Shown: positions 1-9,043 of the stretch, in pieces | Layout: each line of letters begins with the position of its first letter | Numbering within the stretch: position 1 is the first letter of the stretch | Assembly: GCF_035989265.1 (NCBI RefSeq) | Contig: NZ_JAYKZX010000003.1 | Span: forward strand, 1 to 64,000 | Length of the DNA stretch: 64,000 nt | From: Sphingobium sp. HWE2-09 | GTDB lineage: Bacteria; Pseudomonadota; Alphaproteobacteria; Sphingomonadales; Sphingomonadaceae | Direction of reading: 5' to 3' | Program-made: the position numbers and the translations under genes | The notes under the pieces: generated by a model | Told to the model about the DNA's origin: nothing | The model's database searches: none | What the model saw: only the letters and a program-made list of their open reading frames with translations

Positions 1-1161
1 ATAGCTGACCCACTGCTTCAGCAAAGTGAGGCCGCTACGCCCGGATCGGTGCGACTCCAGGCTGATCGCACGGCTCTGCGTCGCTTCCCGCGCGATGAAC
101 TGGCGCACCTGCGCCGCAAAGCCCGCATCCTCCACCCGCAACATCACCTCCAGGTTGATGAAAAGGCTGCGCATGTCGAAATTGGCCGACCCAATATAGA
201 CGGCATCGTCGATGACGATCAGCTTGCTGTGCAATTTGCACGGCTGATATTCATATATCTCCACCCCGCGCTTGAGCAGCGGCCCATAGAGCAGGCGCGA
301 CGCCGCGACCGTGGCGCCATTGTCCGATATCATCGGCAGCACGATGCGCGCGCCTTCCCGTCGCGCGGCGCGGGCGATGCGCTTGAGCATTCCCCGGCCG
401 GGCGAGAAATAGGCAGCGATCATATCGACCCGCCGCGCCTGTTCCAGGTCATGCTTCACCACCTGCGCCCAGGGGCTTAGCCGCCGGGTGGGTCCACCGA
501 TCAGCCAGCGGAACGGGTCGGCGGGATGATGATGCAGCGAGGGATGCCATTGTCGGACCATGCGCCGCAGCGTGCGGAACCGGTGCTTCCTGGTCGATCC
601 CCACCGCCACAACTGCCCATACCAGCGGGTCATCGCCTCGACCTGCTCGCCGATGATCAGCAGGCCGATGTCGCGCCAATGATCGTCCGCCGGAATGCCG
701 AAATAGCCATCCTCGATATTGAAGCCGCCGATCATCAGCCGCTTGTCGTCTGCGATCGCCATCTTCTGATGATTGCGGATCAGGTAGCGGGTCGATCGGC
801 CCGTCCCGAACCGCGCGAAATGTCCACCCGCTTCCACCAATGGCGCGAAGAAGGCGTCGTCCGTCCTGGACGATCCGAACCCGTCCACCATCAGCGTCAC
901 CGCCACCCCACGCCGCCGCGCCGCGATCAGCGCGTCGCGCACCAACCTGCCGCTGCCGTCGTCAGCGAAGATATAGTAATAGAGCTTCAAACTGTGCCGC
1001 GCCCCGTCGATCAGGGCGATCAGCGTCTCGCGCAGGGCCGCACCGTCGGCGATCAGGCGCAACTGATTGCCGTGCAGGTCCAGACGGATATCGTCCGGGG
1101 CGACGCTGGCAGGGCCATGGGCAGAAACAGGACGGGCGGGGGCAGGATCGATGGTCGCCAT
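1..1161 (-). CDS. Phospholipase D-family / cardiolipin synthase-like protein (3' end beyond window)
   Basis: The minus-strand frame from ATG at 1161 stays open to the left edge, giving 387 codons with no stop, so the C-terminus lies outside. Two HKD motifs are visible: the first around His131 (NHQKMAIADD followed by GGFN), the second around His311 (LHSKLIVIDD followed by GSANFD). Two such motifs form the active site of PLD-superfamily phosphatidyltransferases; bacterial members of this size with YYYIF before motif 1 are usually cardiolipin synthases (ClsB-like) acting at the inner membrane. No N-terminal membrane segments are seen, unlike ClsA. Divergent from rpoZ. Phospholipase or transphosphatidylase activity cannot be told apart from sequence alone. 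Confidence 0.85.
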   Translation of the reverse strand, partial: MATIDPAPARPVSAHGPASVAPDDIRLDLHGNQLRLIADGAALRETLIALIDGARHSLKLYYYIFADDGSGRLVRDALIAARRRGVAVTLMVDGFGSSRTDDAFFAPLVEAGGHFARFGTGRSTRYLIRNHQKMAIADDKRLMIGGFNIEDGYFGIPADDHWRDIGLLIIGEQVEAMTRWYGQLWRWGSTRKHRFRTLRRMVRQWHPSLHHHPADPFRWLIGGPTRRLSPWAQVVKHDLEQARRVDMIAAYFSPGRGMLKRIARAARREGARIVLPMISDNGATVAASRLLYGPLLKRGVEIYEYQPCKLHSKLIVIDDAVYIGSANFDMRSLFINLEVMLRVEDAGFAAQVRQFIAREATQSRAISLESHRSGRSGLTLLKQWVSY

Positions 1162-1285
1162 GCCCCACCATGCCGATTTTCTTTGCGCCTAGCCATGGCT
1201 TTATGGCTTTACATTGACTCTTGATCGAACCGCTGCTAGGCGGCCAATTCACGACTTTCCTTCCGTTATTTGCAGGAGGCCCTGT

Positions 1286-1630
1286 TTGGCCCGCGTTACC
1301 GTCGAAGATTGCGTCGACAAGGTTACCAACCGTTTTGACCTCGTCCTTCTCGCCGCCCAGCGCGCGCGGGAAATTTCCGGCGGCGCCGAGCTGACGCTCG
1401 ACCGCGACCGGGACAAAAATCCCGTCGTCGCCCTGCGTGAGATCGCAGAGGAAACCGTTATGCCCGCCGATCTTCATGATTCGGTCGTTGCCTCGCTGCA
1501 GAAGGTGCAGATCGATGATGACGATACGCCGGATGAAATCGGCTCGATCGCCCAGTCGGCGGAGGCTCTGCGCCTGACCGCCGCGGCCCCGCCGCGCAAC
1601 CAGAATATCGGTGGCGACTACGACGGCTGA
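1286..1630 (+). CDS. rpoZ: DNA-directed RNA polymerase subunit omega
   Basis: The protein begins [13 protein letters not shown] and is 114 residues long, as expected for alphaproteobacterial omega, which helps fold and assemble the beta' subunit of RNA polymerase. The start is a TTG at 1286, chosen because AGGAGG at 1274-1279 sits six bases upstream and because the family N-terminus begins here; a longer in-frame opening from 1214 adds residues unlike omega. The core ([16 protein letters not shown] ... [12 protein letters not shown]) is typical. In many alphaproteobacteria rpoZ sits near relA/spoT, which is not seen here. A strong hairpin follows the stop. Confidence 0.95.
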   Translation: MARVTVEDCVDKVTNRFDLVLLAAQRAREISGGAELTLDRDRDKNPVVALREIAEETVMPADLHDSVVASLQKVQIDDDDTPDEIGSIAQSAEALRLTAAAPPRNQNIGGDYDG

Positions 1631-1658
1631 TCGCCTCACAAGTTTGGAGAGGAACGAA

Positions 1659-1687
1659 GGCCCGGCCTGCGCAAGCAGGACCGGGCC
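1659..1687 (+). terminator. Probable intrinsic terminator after rpoZ
   Basis: A 7-bp GGCCCGG/CCGGGCC stem is extended by an inner CCTGC/GCAGG stem with a GCAA tetraloop. It lies 29 bases after the rpoZ stop. The following tract (TCACTTTTCC) is only moderately T-rich. Confidence 0.65.
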
Positions 1688-1710
1688 TCACTTTTCCTGG
1701 CGTTAAAGAA

Positions 1711-1743
1711 AAGGCGCGGGGGACGGCAAGTCCCTCGCGCCTT
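1711..1743 (-). terminator. Intrinsic terminator of the glycine-zipper gene
   Basis: An 11-bp stem (GGCGCGGGGGA / TCCCTCGCGCC, one G-T pair) lies just beyond the stop of the minus-strand gene ending at 1750. Read on the minus strand it is followed by TTTTCTTT. Confidence 0.65.
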
Positions 1744-1749
1744 TCCTGT

Positions 1750-2109
1750 TTAGCAGCTGCCGTTGCGGTCGATCGCCCGGCCGGCCAGCGCACCAGCGCC
1801 AGCACCGATGATCGTGCCCGGCGCACGGTCGCCACGGGTGTCGATGGAGCGACCCAGCAGCGCACCGGCTACGCCGCCGACCAGCAGGCCGGTGGTGCCG
1901 CCCGACTTGCGGCAGCGATAGCGGTCGTCGCGATAGCCGCGACGGTCGGCATAACGGTCACCGCGATAATGATCACCACGATAGCGGTCGCCGCGATATT
2001 CGCGATGACCGCGACGGTCATGGTCGCGGGCATAGGACATGGACGGCGCGACCGCGCTCAGGGTGGCGGCGGCAAGGGCGATGGCCAGAGCGGCTTTACG
2101 AATGATCAT
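1750..2109 (-). CDS. Small exported glycine-zipper 2TM-domain protein
   Basis: A 119-residue protein with a signal peptide (about residues 1-27, ending SMSYA). It is followed by a charged Arg/Asp/Tyr repeat (GDRYRGDHYRGDRY, about 38-56) and then two Gly/Ala-rich segments, GGVAGALLGRSID and IGAGAGALAGRAID, typical of glycine-zipper 2TM (Rick_17kDa/SlyB-like) envelope proteins. CSF-like short proteins of this kind are common in sphingomonads and are thought to sit in the outer membrane or periplasm; their exact job is unknown. No lipobox cysteine is present, so it is not a lipoprotein as drawn. The upstream minus-strand sequence AGGAGAAGTCAC gives a good ribosome site. Confidence 0.8.
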   Translation of the reverse strand: MIIRKAALAIALAAATLSAVAPSMSYARDHDRRGHREYRGDRYRGDHYRGDRYADRRGYRDDRYRCRKSGGTTGLLVGGVAGALLGRSIDTRGDRAPGTIIGAGAGALAGRAIDRNGSC

Positions 2110-2238
2110 GTGACTTCTCCTCAGACCTGGTTTCTTTGACTGTGATCTGGGTATCGCATGAGATGGTTGTTTCGTTCCTGAACCGGATTGTTATGCCCCA
2201 TTCAGCAAGCAGCGCCGCGGTCGGTTCCGAAGCCTGTC

Positions 2239-2933
2239 TTAAGCCCTGGCCAGTTCCGGCAACGCCCAGTCGATCGCGCCGCGCCCCTTCGCCTCCAGAA
2301 AGGCGTTGGCCTTCGAAAAAGGGCGCGAACCCAGGAATCCGTTATGGGCGGACAGGGGGAAGGGTGGGCCGACTTGATCACCAGATGGCGGCTTTGGTCC
2401 ACGAAACCGGCCTTGCGCTGGGCGTAGGCGCCCCACAGCATGAAGACGACGGGCTCGTGCTTTTCCGCGACGATCCGCACTACCGCGTCGGTGAACTGTT
2501 CCCAGCCCTTGCCCTGATGCGACGCCGCCCGCCCCATTTCGACCGTCAGCACGCTGTTGAGTAACAGCACGCCCTGCTTCGCCCAATGCTCCAGAAAGCC
2601 GTGGTTCGCCCGCGCGATGCCCAGGTCCGCCTCCATCTCCTTGTAGATATTGACCAGCGACGGCGGCGTCCGCACGCCCGGCTGCACCGAAAAGCACAGG
2701 CCATGCGCCTGCCCCTCGCCATGATAGGGGTCTTGCCCCAATATCACCACCTTCACCTGGTCCAACGGGGTGAGGTCCAGCGCGCGGAAATATTCGCTGC
2801 CCTTGGGAAAGATGCGTTTGCCCGCCGCCTTCTCCGCCTGCAAAAACTGCTTCAGCCCCTGCATATGCGGGGCGGCGAACTGGTCGGCCAGGGGCGCGCG
2901 CCAGCTTTCGTGCAGCTTGATGGTATCGCTCAT
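2239..2933 (-). pseudogene. ung: Uracil-DNA glycosylase (family 1), interrupted by an apparent one-base frameshift
   Basis: From ATG at 2933 the frame encodes a UDG: catalytic loop [13 protein letters not shown], then [10 protein letters not shown], then the uracil-specific HPSP loop (KSAHPSP). Directly after this the frame changes. The expected continuation ([26 protein letters not shown] and on to LPELARA, stop at 2239) is present in another frame. One additional base in the five-base G run at 2355-2359 (C run on the coding strand) would restore about 231 residues, the usual family length. UDG removes uracil from DNA in base-excision repair. Either a real pseudogene or a homopolymer sequencing error; the latter is favoured because three other genes in the window show the same defect. 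Confidence 0.85.
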
Positions 2934-3030
2934 GCCCGTCTGATGGCGCGCGGCGCAAATGCCTGTCAACCTGTCTGATCCAATGCAAAGCCTCTTGCCT
3001 CCCGCGCATCGATCCGCGACAGGCAAATTC

Positions 3031-4086
3031 ATGTCGCTCCGTCGTTCGATCAGCCTGTTCGCCGCCTTCGGCCTGTTCCTCGCGCCCCTGCCCAGTGCCG
3101 ACGCGTTCGGCCCGCCGCCCAAGCCCCTGGCCCAGCAGACGGCCGAGGCCAAGCTGCTGGGCGAATTTGCCCGCTTCGCCAGCCTTTCCGACGGCACCGT
3201 CGGCATCGCCGCGCGCGATTTGCAGACGGGCGAGACGCAGGCGCTGAACGGCGACACGCTCTTCCCGATGGCCAGCGCCTATAAGGTCGCGGTGGCCGGG
3301 CGCATCTTCGCATTGGTCGATGCAGGCGAAGCGCGGCTCGACGAACAACTGGTGCTCGATCCCGCACTGGCGAGCGAAGGCGGCATCGCCTGGATGTTCT
3401 CCCGCCCCGGCGCGACCCTGTCGATCGACCGGCTGCTCGAACTGATGCTCCAGAAGAGCGACAATAATGCGACCGACGTGCTGGTCGCGCGCGCAGGCGG
3501 GCCGCAGGCGATCACGGCGTTCGTGACGAAACTGGGCGTCACCGGGCTGCGCGTCGACAGCGACACCGCGCATCTTCTCTATCGCGCCATGGGCATCCAC
3601 CCGCTATCGGGCAGCTTCCGCCAGAATGCCGACGCCGCCCGCCGCGCCGATCCGCAACTGGTCACGCGCGATATACGCGACCTGCCCAATATGGCCTTCG
3701 CGACCGAACTGGAGGATACCTCCACGCCCACAGCGATGCTCGACCTCATCACCGCCTATGAATCGGGCCGCGCCCTTTCGGCCGTCAGTACCCAGCGGCT
3801 GTTCACCATCATGGCGCATTGCGAAACCGGCAAGAAGCGGATCGTCGGCATGTTGCCGCCCGGCACGGCAGTCGCGCACAAGACGGGGTCGTTGAACGGC
3901 ATCGGCAATGATGTCGGCGTCGTCCGCCTGCCCGACGGTCGCCGCTTCGCGATCGCCGTCTTCGTCATGAAGGATGGCAAGGGCCACGTTTCGCGCGACC
4001 GCATCATCGCGGAAGCCGCCCGCGCCGCCTATGACTATTTCCTCTATGCTCCCGACAGGGCGCACGGTCTGGCGCATAACGGTTAA
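3031..4086 (+). CDS. Class A beta-lactamase-like serine hydrolase
   Basis: A 351-residue exported protein; signal peptide about residues 1-25 (ends SADA). The three hallmarks of serine beta-lactamases/penicillin-binding enzymes are present: SAYK with Ser82/Lys85, SDN at 143-145, and KTG at 284-286. The C-terminal part ([39 protein letters not shown]) is clearly class A. The loop between SDN and KTG is longer than usual and no clean ExxLN omega-loop motif with the deacylating Glu166 is visible (nearest is TELEDTSTP). Penicillin-hydrolysing activity is therefore not certain. Start 3031 is chosen because the signal peptide begins there; an in-frame ATG at 2959 would add an atypical leader. Divergent from ung. 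Confidence 0.8.
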   Translation: MSLRRSISLFAAFGLFLAPLPSADAFGPPPKPLAQQTAEAKLLGEFARFASLSDGTVGIAARDLQTGETQALNGDTLFPMASAYKVAVAGRIFALVDAGEARLDEQLVLDPALASEGGIAWMFSRPGATLSIDRLLELMLQKSDNNATDVLVARAGGPQAITAFVTKLGVTGLRVDSDTAHLLYRAMGIHPLSGSFRQNADAARRADPQLVTRDIRDLPNMAFATELEDTSTPTAMLDLITAYESGRALSAVSTQRLFTIMAHCETGKKRIVGMLPPGTAVAHKTGSLNGIGNDVGVVRLPDGRRFAIAVFVMKDGKGHVSRDRIIAEAARAAYDYFLYAPDRAHGLAHNG

Positions 4087-4125
4087 CGGCGATCGCAGGA
4101 ATCGTTACGCTTAGGGTCAGAGAGG

Positions 4126-4497
4126 ATGCCCCTGATGCCCCTGACCCGCTTCCGCGATTTCTGGCCCTATTATCTCCAGGAACATGCGCGTCCGGGCACG
4201 CGCGCGTTGCATTATGCGGGCACCAGTATGGTCGTCGCGCTGTTGGCGGCGGCGCCTTTTGCCGGGCGCTGGTGGATGGCGGCGGCTTTGCCTTTGGCGG
4301 GCTACGGCTTCGCCTGGGCCGGGCACGGCCTGATCGAACATAATCGCCCCGCCACCTTCCGCTATCCGCTCTGGTCGCTGCGCGCCGATTTCGTCATGTG
4401 GTATCGCTTCCTCACCGGCCATATGCGCCATGATCTGGCCCGCGCCGGGGTGCGCCCGGATGGCACGGTCGATCCGGCGCGCCGCGTTTGTGCCTGA
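4126..4497 (+). CDS. DUF962 / Mpo1-like membrane protein
   Basis: A 123-residue protein matching the DUF962/Mpo1 pattern: N-terminal FRDFWPYYLQEHARPGTRALHYAG, two hydrophobic helices (about 31-47 and 49-64), then GHGLIEHNRPATFRYPLWSLRADFVMWY. Yeast Mpo1 is an Fe(II)-dependent dioxygenase that alpha-oxidises 2-hydroxy fatty acids, and the conserved histidines of that family (EHxxP, HYAG, GHxxIEHNRP) are present here. Sphingomonad sphingolipids carry 2-hydroxy fatty acids, so a related lipid-turnover role is plausible but inferred. ATG at 4135 is an alternative start. Confidence 0.75.
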   Translation: MPLMPLTRFRDFWPYYLQEHARPGTRALHYAGTSMVVALLAAAPFAGRWWMAAALPLAGYGFAWAGHGLIEHNRPATFRYPLWSLRADFVMWYRFLTGHMRHDLARAGVRPDGTVDPARRVCA

Positions 4498-4554
4498 TGG
4501 ATTTGGCTGACCGATCCGCTTGACCCGCCCTCACGCTCTGCCACAAAGGGCGCG

Positions 4555-5622
4555 ATGGCATTATCCGCGACCTTCTCGCAGCCCGACCGGGCCACTCTGG
4601 CGCAGCGCTGGCAGGCGCTTGAGGCGCAATCCGACGCGTCCTTCTTCCTGCGCTGGACCTGGGTGGGCGCATGGCTCGACAGCTATCCCGTCCATCCCGA
4701 CCTGCTCGCCATCATTGACGAGGCAGGCCAGGATGTCGCGCTGGCGCTGGTCGGCCATGCGATGCAACCGCGCCTGCTCGGCAACGTCGCGACGCTCAGC
4801 CTCAACCAGTCCGGCGACGTGCAGGCCGACCGCCCCTATGTCGAATATAATGGCATGTTGGCGCAAGCGGGTCGGGAAGGGGAGGCGACCGTCGCCGCTC
4901 TGGCCGCCCTGTCCCGCCGTCGCGACTGGCGCGCCCTGCGGCTGAGCGGCATCTCGCCCAGCTCGTCGCTGCTGGCGCTCCCCGTACGCCGCCGCATCCG
5001 CACCGATATGTCGCCCGTCTATCAGGTCGATCTCGACGCCGTGCGCGCTGCCGATGGCGACTATCTCTCCCTGCTCAGCAGCAATACGCGCAGCCAGATC
5101 CGCCGCGCGATGAAGGATCATGGCGGCCCGCTGCCCGACATCGCGGTCGGCAGCCTGGACGATATCACCCCCTGGCTGGACGATATGGCGGCGCTCAACG
5201 GCGGCCGCCACGTCGACAATGCCTGGGACGATTCCGGTTTTCGCGGTTTCGTCGCCACGATCGCCGCGCGCGGCCTGCCATCGGGTGAGGTCGAATTGCT
5301 GCGCTTCACCGATGCAGGCGGTGTCGTCGGGCTGCTGGTCAATTTCGTCCATCGCGGCGTCGCGATGAACTATCAGTCCGCCTTCGCCGCGCCGCGCGCG
5401 ACCAAGGACAAGCCCGGCCTGCTCTGCCATGCGGCGGCGGTCGGCCGTTATGCCGCCCATGGGCTGACGCGCTATTCGCTGCTGGCGGGGAAGGATCGCT
5501 ATAAGCAGAGCCTCGCCACCTGCGAAGAGTCGCTGGAATGGTGGGTGCTGGAACGGTTCAGCCCGCGCCTCGAAGTCGAAGCGCTGCTGCGTCGGCTGCT
5601 TAAGCGCCCAGCTTCCGCATGA
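4555..5622 (+). CDS. GNAT-family acyltransferase of the FemAB/BioF2-like (CelD) type
   Basis: A 355-residue soluble protein with the FemAB/Acetyltransf_6 layout. It has an N-terminal half with FFLRWTWVGAWLDSYP, a middle segment NTRSQIRRAMKD that marks the second GNAT lobe, and a C-terminal VVGLLVNFVHRGVAMNYQSAFA ... KPGLLCHAAAVGRYAAHGLTRYSLLAGKDRYK. Such enzymes transfer acyl or aminoacyl groups to sugars or peptides and are frequent in exopolysaccharide clusters; the substrate is unknown. Its 3' end overlaps the convergent JmjC-like gene by 23 bases. A second protein of the same family lies two genes away on the other strand. Confidence 0.75.
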   Translation: MALSATFSQPDRATLAQRWQALEAQSDASFFLRWTWVGAWLDSYPVHPDLLAIIDEAGQDVALALVGHAMQPRLLGNVATLSLNQSGDVQADRPYVEYNGMLAQAGREGEATVAALAALSRRRDWRALRLSGISPSSSLLALPVRRRIRTDMSPVYQVDLDAVRAADGDYLSLLSSNTRSQIRRAMKDHGGPLPDIAVGSLDDITPWLDDMAALNGGRHVDNAWDDSGFRGFVATIAARGLPSGEVELLRFTDAGGVVGLLVNFVHRGVAMNYQSAFAAPRATKDKPGLLCHAAAVGRYAAHGLTRYSLLAGKDRYKQSLATCEESLEWWVLERFSPRLEVEALLRRLLKRPASA

Positions 5623-6469
5623 TGCGATAGATCAGACGGCGCACGCCCTGCGTTTCGGGCTGCGCGCTGACCGTGCCGACCGGCAGTCCGCGTTTGCGCA
5701 GCAGCGCATTGAAACTGTGCAATTCGCCCTCTGCCACGCTGCGTTCCGATCGCCATGTCACCGACAGGCTGACCGATACGGTGGGGCCGTTCTCCACGAA
5801 ATGCGGTGCCTTCACCGGCACATGGATGGCGTCGCCCGGCTCCAGCCGCACCGCCGTGCCACGCGCCTTGAACCCGTCCTGCCAGACCAGGTTGCGATGC
5901 CCGCCGCCGTGGAAATCCTCGCTCTTCTGCGCGGGCACCAGCTGCTGGTCGCGCGCGGGAAAGACGGTCATCGTCTTTATGCCCATGATCTGGAGCAGGA
6001 TATTATGCTCCGGGTCCATATGGAACGGCGTGACGCTGCCGGGCGACGACAGGAAAATGAACGCCTCGCGATGCAGCATCGGCCCGGTCTTCTCCGAAAC
6101 GATCGGCGCCAGTTCCGCCAACACCGCGTCCAGTAGGGCAGCATAGGCCGGGTCGCGCTCGACATTCTTCAGCACGGCCCAGCTGCCATTGGTGTCGATC
6201 GTCCGGATCGTTTCGCCCAGCGTCAGCCCGTTGGACGGCGTGTCTTCCGCGCGCACGCCCAGCGGCAGCTTGCCCAGATTATATTCGACCGAACTGGCAG
6301 GCATACGCTCGGCTAGAACCGCCAGCGCTTCCAATGTCAGCAGCCCATGGCCGACCAGCCCATGGGTCAGCCGCGTCGATCGGTCGGGATAGGCGGCGGC
6401 AAAGGCGGCGCGCGCCTCGTCGGGGAAGGTGGCGCTGACGGCCGGTGCGATCGGGCTATGGGCGGTCAT
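5600..6469 (-). CDS. Cupin-like / JmjC-type non-haem iron oxygenase-like protein
   Basis: A 289-residue protein. TPFHMDPEHN places an HxD pair at His150/Asp152, and PGDAIHVPVKAPHFVENG supplies a distal His (223, or 216). Together these form the 2-His-1-carboxylate facial triad seen in cupin_8/JmjC Fe(II)/2-oxoglutarate hydroxylases. FHGGGHRNLVWQDGFKARG and VSVSLSVTWRS are consistent with the double-stranded beta-helix. Start is ATG at 6469; ATGA overlaps the stop of the upstream GNAT gene, so the two are translationally coupled. It may hydroxylate a small molecule or protein acted on by the neighbouring acyltransferases; the substrate is not recognisable. Confidence 0.72.
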   Translation of the reverse strand: MTAHSPIAPAVSATFPDEARAAFAAAYPDRSTRLTHGLVGHGLLTLEALAVLAERMPASSVEYNLGKLPLGVRAEDTPSNGLTLGETIRTIDTNGSWAVLKNVERDPAYAALLDAVLAELAPIVSEKTGPMLHREAFIFLSSPGSVTPFHMDPEHNILLQIMGIKTMTVFPARDQQLVPAQKSEDFHGGGHRNLVWQDGFKARGTAVRLEPGDAIHVPVKAPHFVENGPTVSVSLSVTWRSERSVAEGELHSFNALLRKRGLPVGTVSAQPETQGVRRLIYRIMRKLGA

Positions 6470-7596
6470 GCCTGTCCTTTCAGCTTTCTGGCGATGGTTT
6501 CGACCCCGTTGGCGATCGCGAAGGCGGCGCTGCGCTGCATCCGCGTAGCGCCCGCGCCATGCAGGGCGATGCGATATTGCACGATGGTCCGTCGTTCCGC
6601 CCACAGGCTGTCGATCATCGGATGGTCGGGTGCGGCGCAACTGTCCATCCAGCCGATCGCCGGATCGGCCTGCACCGCATGAAGATTGGCGATCTCGATC
6701 AGCACGCCGGGCGAAAAGCGGCCCAGCTCCTCGTCGAATGCGATCTTGAAGGAAAAGGCGCCCTCGCCATGGCGGAAATTGACCAGCATCGCGATCGCCC
6801 GGTCATCCAGGTCGATTCGCAACATATGCAGCCGTCCCGCCTCGAAGGCGGCGGCGCAGGCCGCGCGGAAGAAAGCGGCGTCGGCGGGCTTGCATCCCAG
6901 CGCCGTGCCTTCCTGTCCCTTCCATCCTGACGCCTCCAGCGCCAGAAAATCGCCGCACCAGCGCGCCAGATCCTGTCCGTCAATGAGCAACCGCGTTTCG
7001 ACCGCCCCCAGTTCCGCCAGCCTCTTTTGCAGACGGCGCAACTCCTTGCGCTTCTTGGACCGGACATGCGTATCCCAATAGGCATCGGCGGTCAGGTCAG
7101 ACCGCAGCATCGCCCGGTCGTAGCGATGGATTTCCAGCCGTCCGCGCCGCTGCTCGACGCACAGCGCCTCCAGCGCGGCGGCATTGGCCCCGGCCGCGTC
7201 CAGCCCCTCCAGATGCAGGAAACCGCTGGCCCAGCGCGCCTCGTCCAGTTGCGCCAGAAAGCCCCGCCAGGCCGCCATCTCATGATCCCGGCGGATGATC
7301 GGCGCGCCGAAGAAGCAATGATCGTGCATCCAGTTGCCGACGCAGCCGATCGGCAGGCGCCCGTGGCGCGGCTTTCGAACGACCGGCAGCAATCCGATCG
7401 CGATGTCGCCCGCCCGCACCTCGATCAACTGCACGCCCCGATCCGCCGCCAGATGGTCGATCGCCGCGCCCAGCATGTCGGGCGCGTAGAAAGCATTGGC
7501 TTCGGCGGCATCCTGCGCCAGCGCGATCCAGCGCGCGCGTTGCCCTTGCCCGGCCGAACCGGGGGTGGGGGCCGTGGGATGCGATGCCATGTCCAT
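6466..7596 (-). CDS. GNAT-family acyltransferase (BioF2/CelD-like)
   Basis: A 376-residue protein of the Acetyltransf_6 type. VGNWMHDHCFFGAPII in the first lobe, YWDTHVRSKKRKELRRLQKRLAELG as the basic hinge, then FLALEASGWKGQEGTAL ... FFRAACAAAFEAGRLHMLRI and FSFKIAFDEELGRFSPGVLIE are the usual family blocks. It is distantly related in architecture to the GNAT protein at 4555-5622 but not a recent duplicate. Its stop overlaps the ATG of the JmjC-like gene. Divergent from the UDP-glucuronate epimerase at 7752, suggesting a shared control region and perhaps a shared surface-glycan role. Several ATGs near the N-terminus make the exact start uncertain. Confidence 0.75.
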   Translation of the reverse strand: MDMASHPTAPTPGSAGQGQRARWIALAQDAAEANAFYAPDMLGAAIDHLAADRGVQLIEVRAGDIAIGLLPVVRKPRHGRLPIGCVGNWMHDHCFFGAPIIRRDHEMAAWRGFLAQLDEARWASGFLHLEGLDAAGANAAALEALCVEQRRGRLEIHRYDRAMLRSDLTADAYWDTHVRSKKRKELRRLQKRLAELGAVETRLLIDGQDLARWCGDFLALEASGWKGQEGTALGCKPADAAFFRAACAAAFEAGRLHMLRIDLDDRAIAMLVNFRHGEGAFSFKIAFDEELGRFSPGVLIEIANLHAVQADPAIGWMDSCAAPDHPMIDSLWAERRTIVQYRIALHGAGATRMQRSAAFAIANGVETIARKLKGQA

Positions 7597-7751
7597 GGCC
7601 CCGCCATAGGCAATAAAGATTAGAGGGCGGTAAAGATCGGGAAAGCCTTATGCCCTACATACAACGTCTGGCGGATCGGGGCTTTACAAGCCGTGCCAGA
7701 GTGTCGGAGACGGGGGAGGTCGCGTGCCCGCCCATGCCAAGAAGGAAATGC

Positions 7752-8753
7752 ATGACTATCCTGGTTACCGGAGCCGCCGGCTTCATCGGTATGCATGTCG
7801 CCGACCGGCTGCTAGCGCAGGGCCATGCCGTCGTCGGCATCGACAATATGAACGACTATTATCCGGTCGCGCTGAAACGCGCCCGCATCGCCCGTTTGCA
7901 GGCGGCGCATGGCCGGCTGTTCACCTTTCACGAACTGGATTTCGCCGATCTCGACGCGCTGCACGCCGCGCTGGCCGACCAGGTGATCGAAGCGATCGTG
8001 CATCTGGGCGCGCAGGCAGGGGTGCGCTATTCGCTGATCAACCCCCATGCCTATGTCCGCTCCAACCTGGCGGGCCATGTCAACATGCTGGAACTGGCGC
8101 GCGAACGGCGGGTGCGGCATCTGGTCTATGCCTCCTCCTCGTCAGTCTATGGCGGCAACGACATGCTGCCTTTCCGCGTGGAGGATCGCGCCGACCATCC
8201 CGTCTCCCTCTACGCCGCGACCAAGCGCGCCGACGAACTGATGAGCGAAACCTACGCCCATCTCTTCCGCATCCCGATGACGGGCCTGCGCTTCTTCACT
8301 GTTTATGGTCCCTGGGGCCGCCCGGACATGGCGATGTGGATCTTCACCGCCAAAATCCTCGCTGGTGAACCGATCCCGGTGTTCAATCATGGGCGGATGC
8401 AACGCGATTTCACCTATATTGACGATATCGTCGATGGCGTCGTCGCCTGCCTTGATCATCCCCCCGCAGACGATGGCGCGATCAAGGCGGGCGGCAGCCG
8501 CGCCCCGCACCGGCTCTACAATATCGGCAACAACCGACCCGAAGAACTGATGCACCTCATCGCCGTGCTCGAAGATGCACTCGGGCAAAAAGCGCAGATC
8601 GACTTTCAGCCGATGCAGCCTGGCGACGTCCACGCCACCTATGCCGACATCAGCGCGATCACCCAGGATATCGGTTTCGCGCCCGCAACCCGAATCGAGT
8701 CGGGGGTGCCGCAATTCGTGCAATGGTATCGCGACTATTGCGCTGCAGGATAA
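7752..8753 (+). CDS. NAD-dependent UDP-glucuronate 4-epimerase-like SDR (LspL/CapI type)
   Basis: A 333-residue extended short-chain dehydrogenase. The Rossmann motif TGAAGFIG is at 6-13, NMNDYYPVALKRARI after beta-2 is characteristic of the UDP-GlcA 4-epimerase subgroup, HLGAQAGVRYS follows, and the catalytic ASSSSVYGG and YAATKRADE (YxxxK) are present. The substrate-side blocks FTVYGPWGRPDMA, GRMQRDFTYIDDIV and YNIGNNRPEELM are typical. It would interconvert UDP-glucuronate and UDP-galacturonate for capsule or other surface glycans. Start 7752 is preferred over the in-frame opening at 7650 because GAAGGA at 7741-7746 precedes it and the Rossmann fold starts at once. Confidence 0.88.
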   Translation: MTILVTGAAGFIGMHVADRLLAQGHAVVGIDNMNDYYPVALKRARIARLQAAHGRLFTFHELDFADLDALHAALADQVIEAIVHLGAQAGVRYSLINPHAYVRSNLAGHVNMLELARERRVRHLVYASSSSVYGGNDMLPFRVEDRADHPVSLYAATKRADELMSETYAHLFRIPMTGLRFFTVYGPWGRPDMAMWIFTAKILAGEPIPVFNHGRMQRDFTYIDDIVDGVVACLDHPPADDGAIKAGGSRAPHRLYNIGNNRPEELMHLIAVLEDALGQKAQIDFQPMQPGDVHATYADISAITQDIGFAPATRIESGVPQFVQWYRDYCAAG

Positions 8754-9043
8754 AAGAACCAGCCGTATCTACGTAAATTGCAAAAGGTTCCACGGCTCAT
8801 CGCTGTAAATAATCCATTCACCTTGGCACACTGGAAACTGGATCGGCTATGGCTATTTTCATTTCGCAGTTGCAAAATGGATTGCCATAAGTGCCTGAAA
8901 CGGCGTAAGTCATGAACCACGCCGGTTGCAAAATCGGCTAGGGGTCGCGGAACGAAGGAAAGACGACACATCGAATACGGTGTTCGTCGCCGTTGATCTG
9001 GCCGGATGTTCCGGCTTTGAGAGGCGGATAAAAGGGCAAACGC

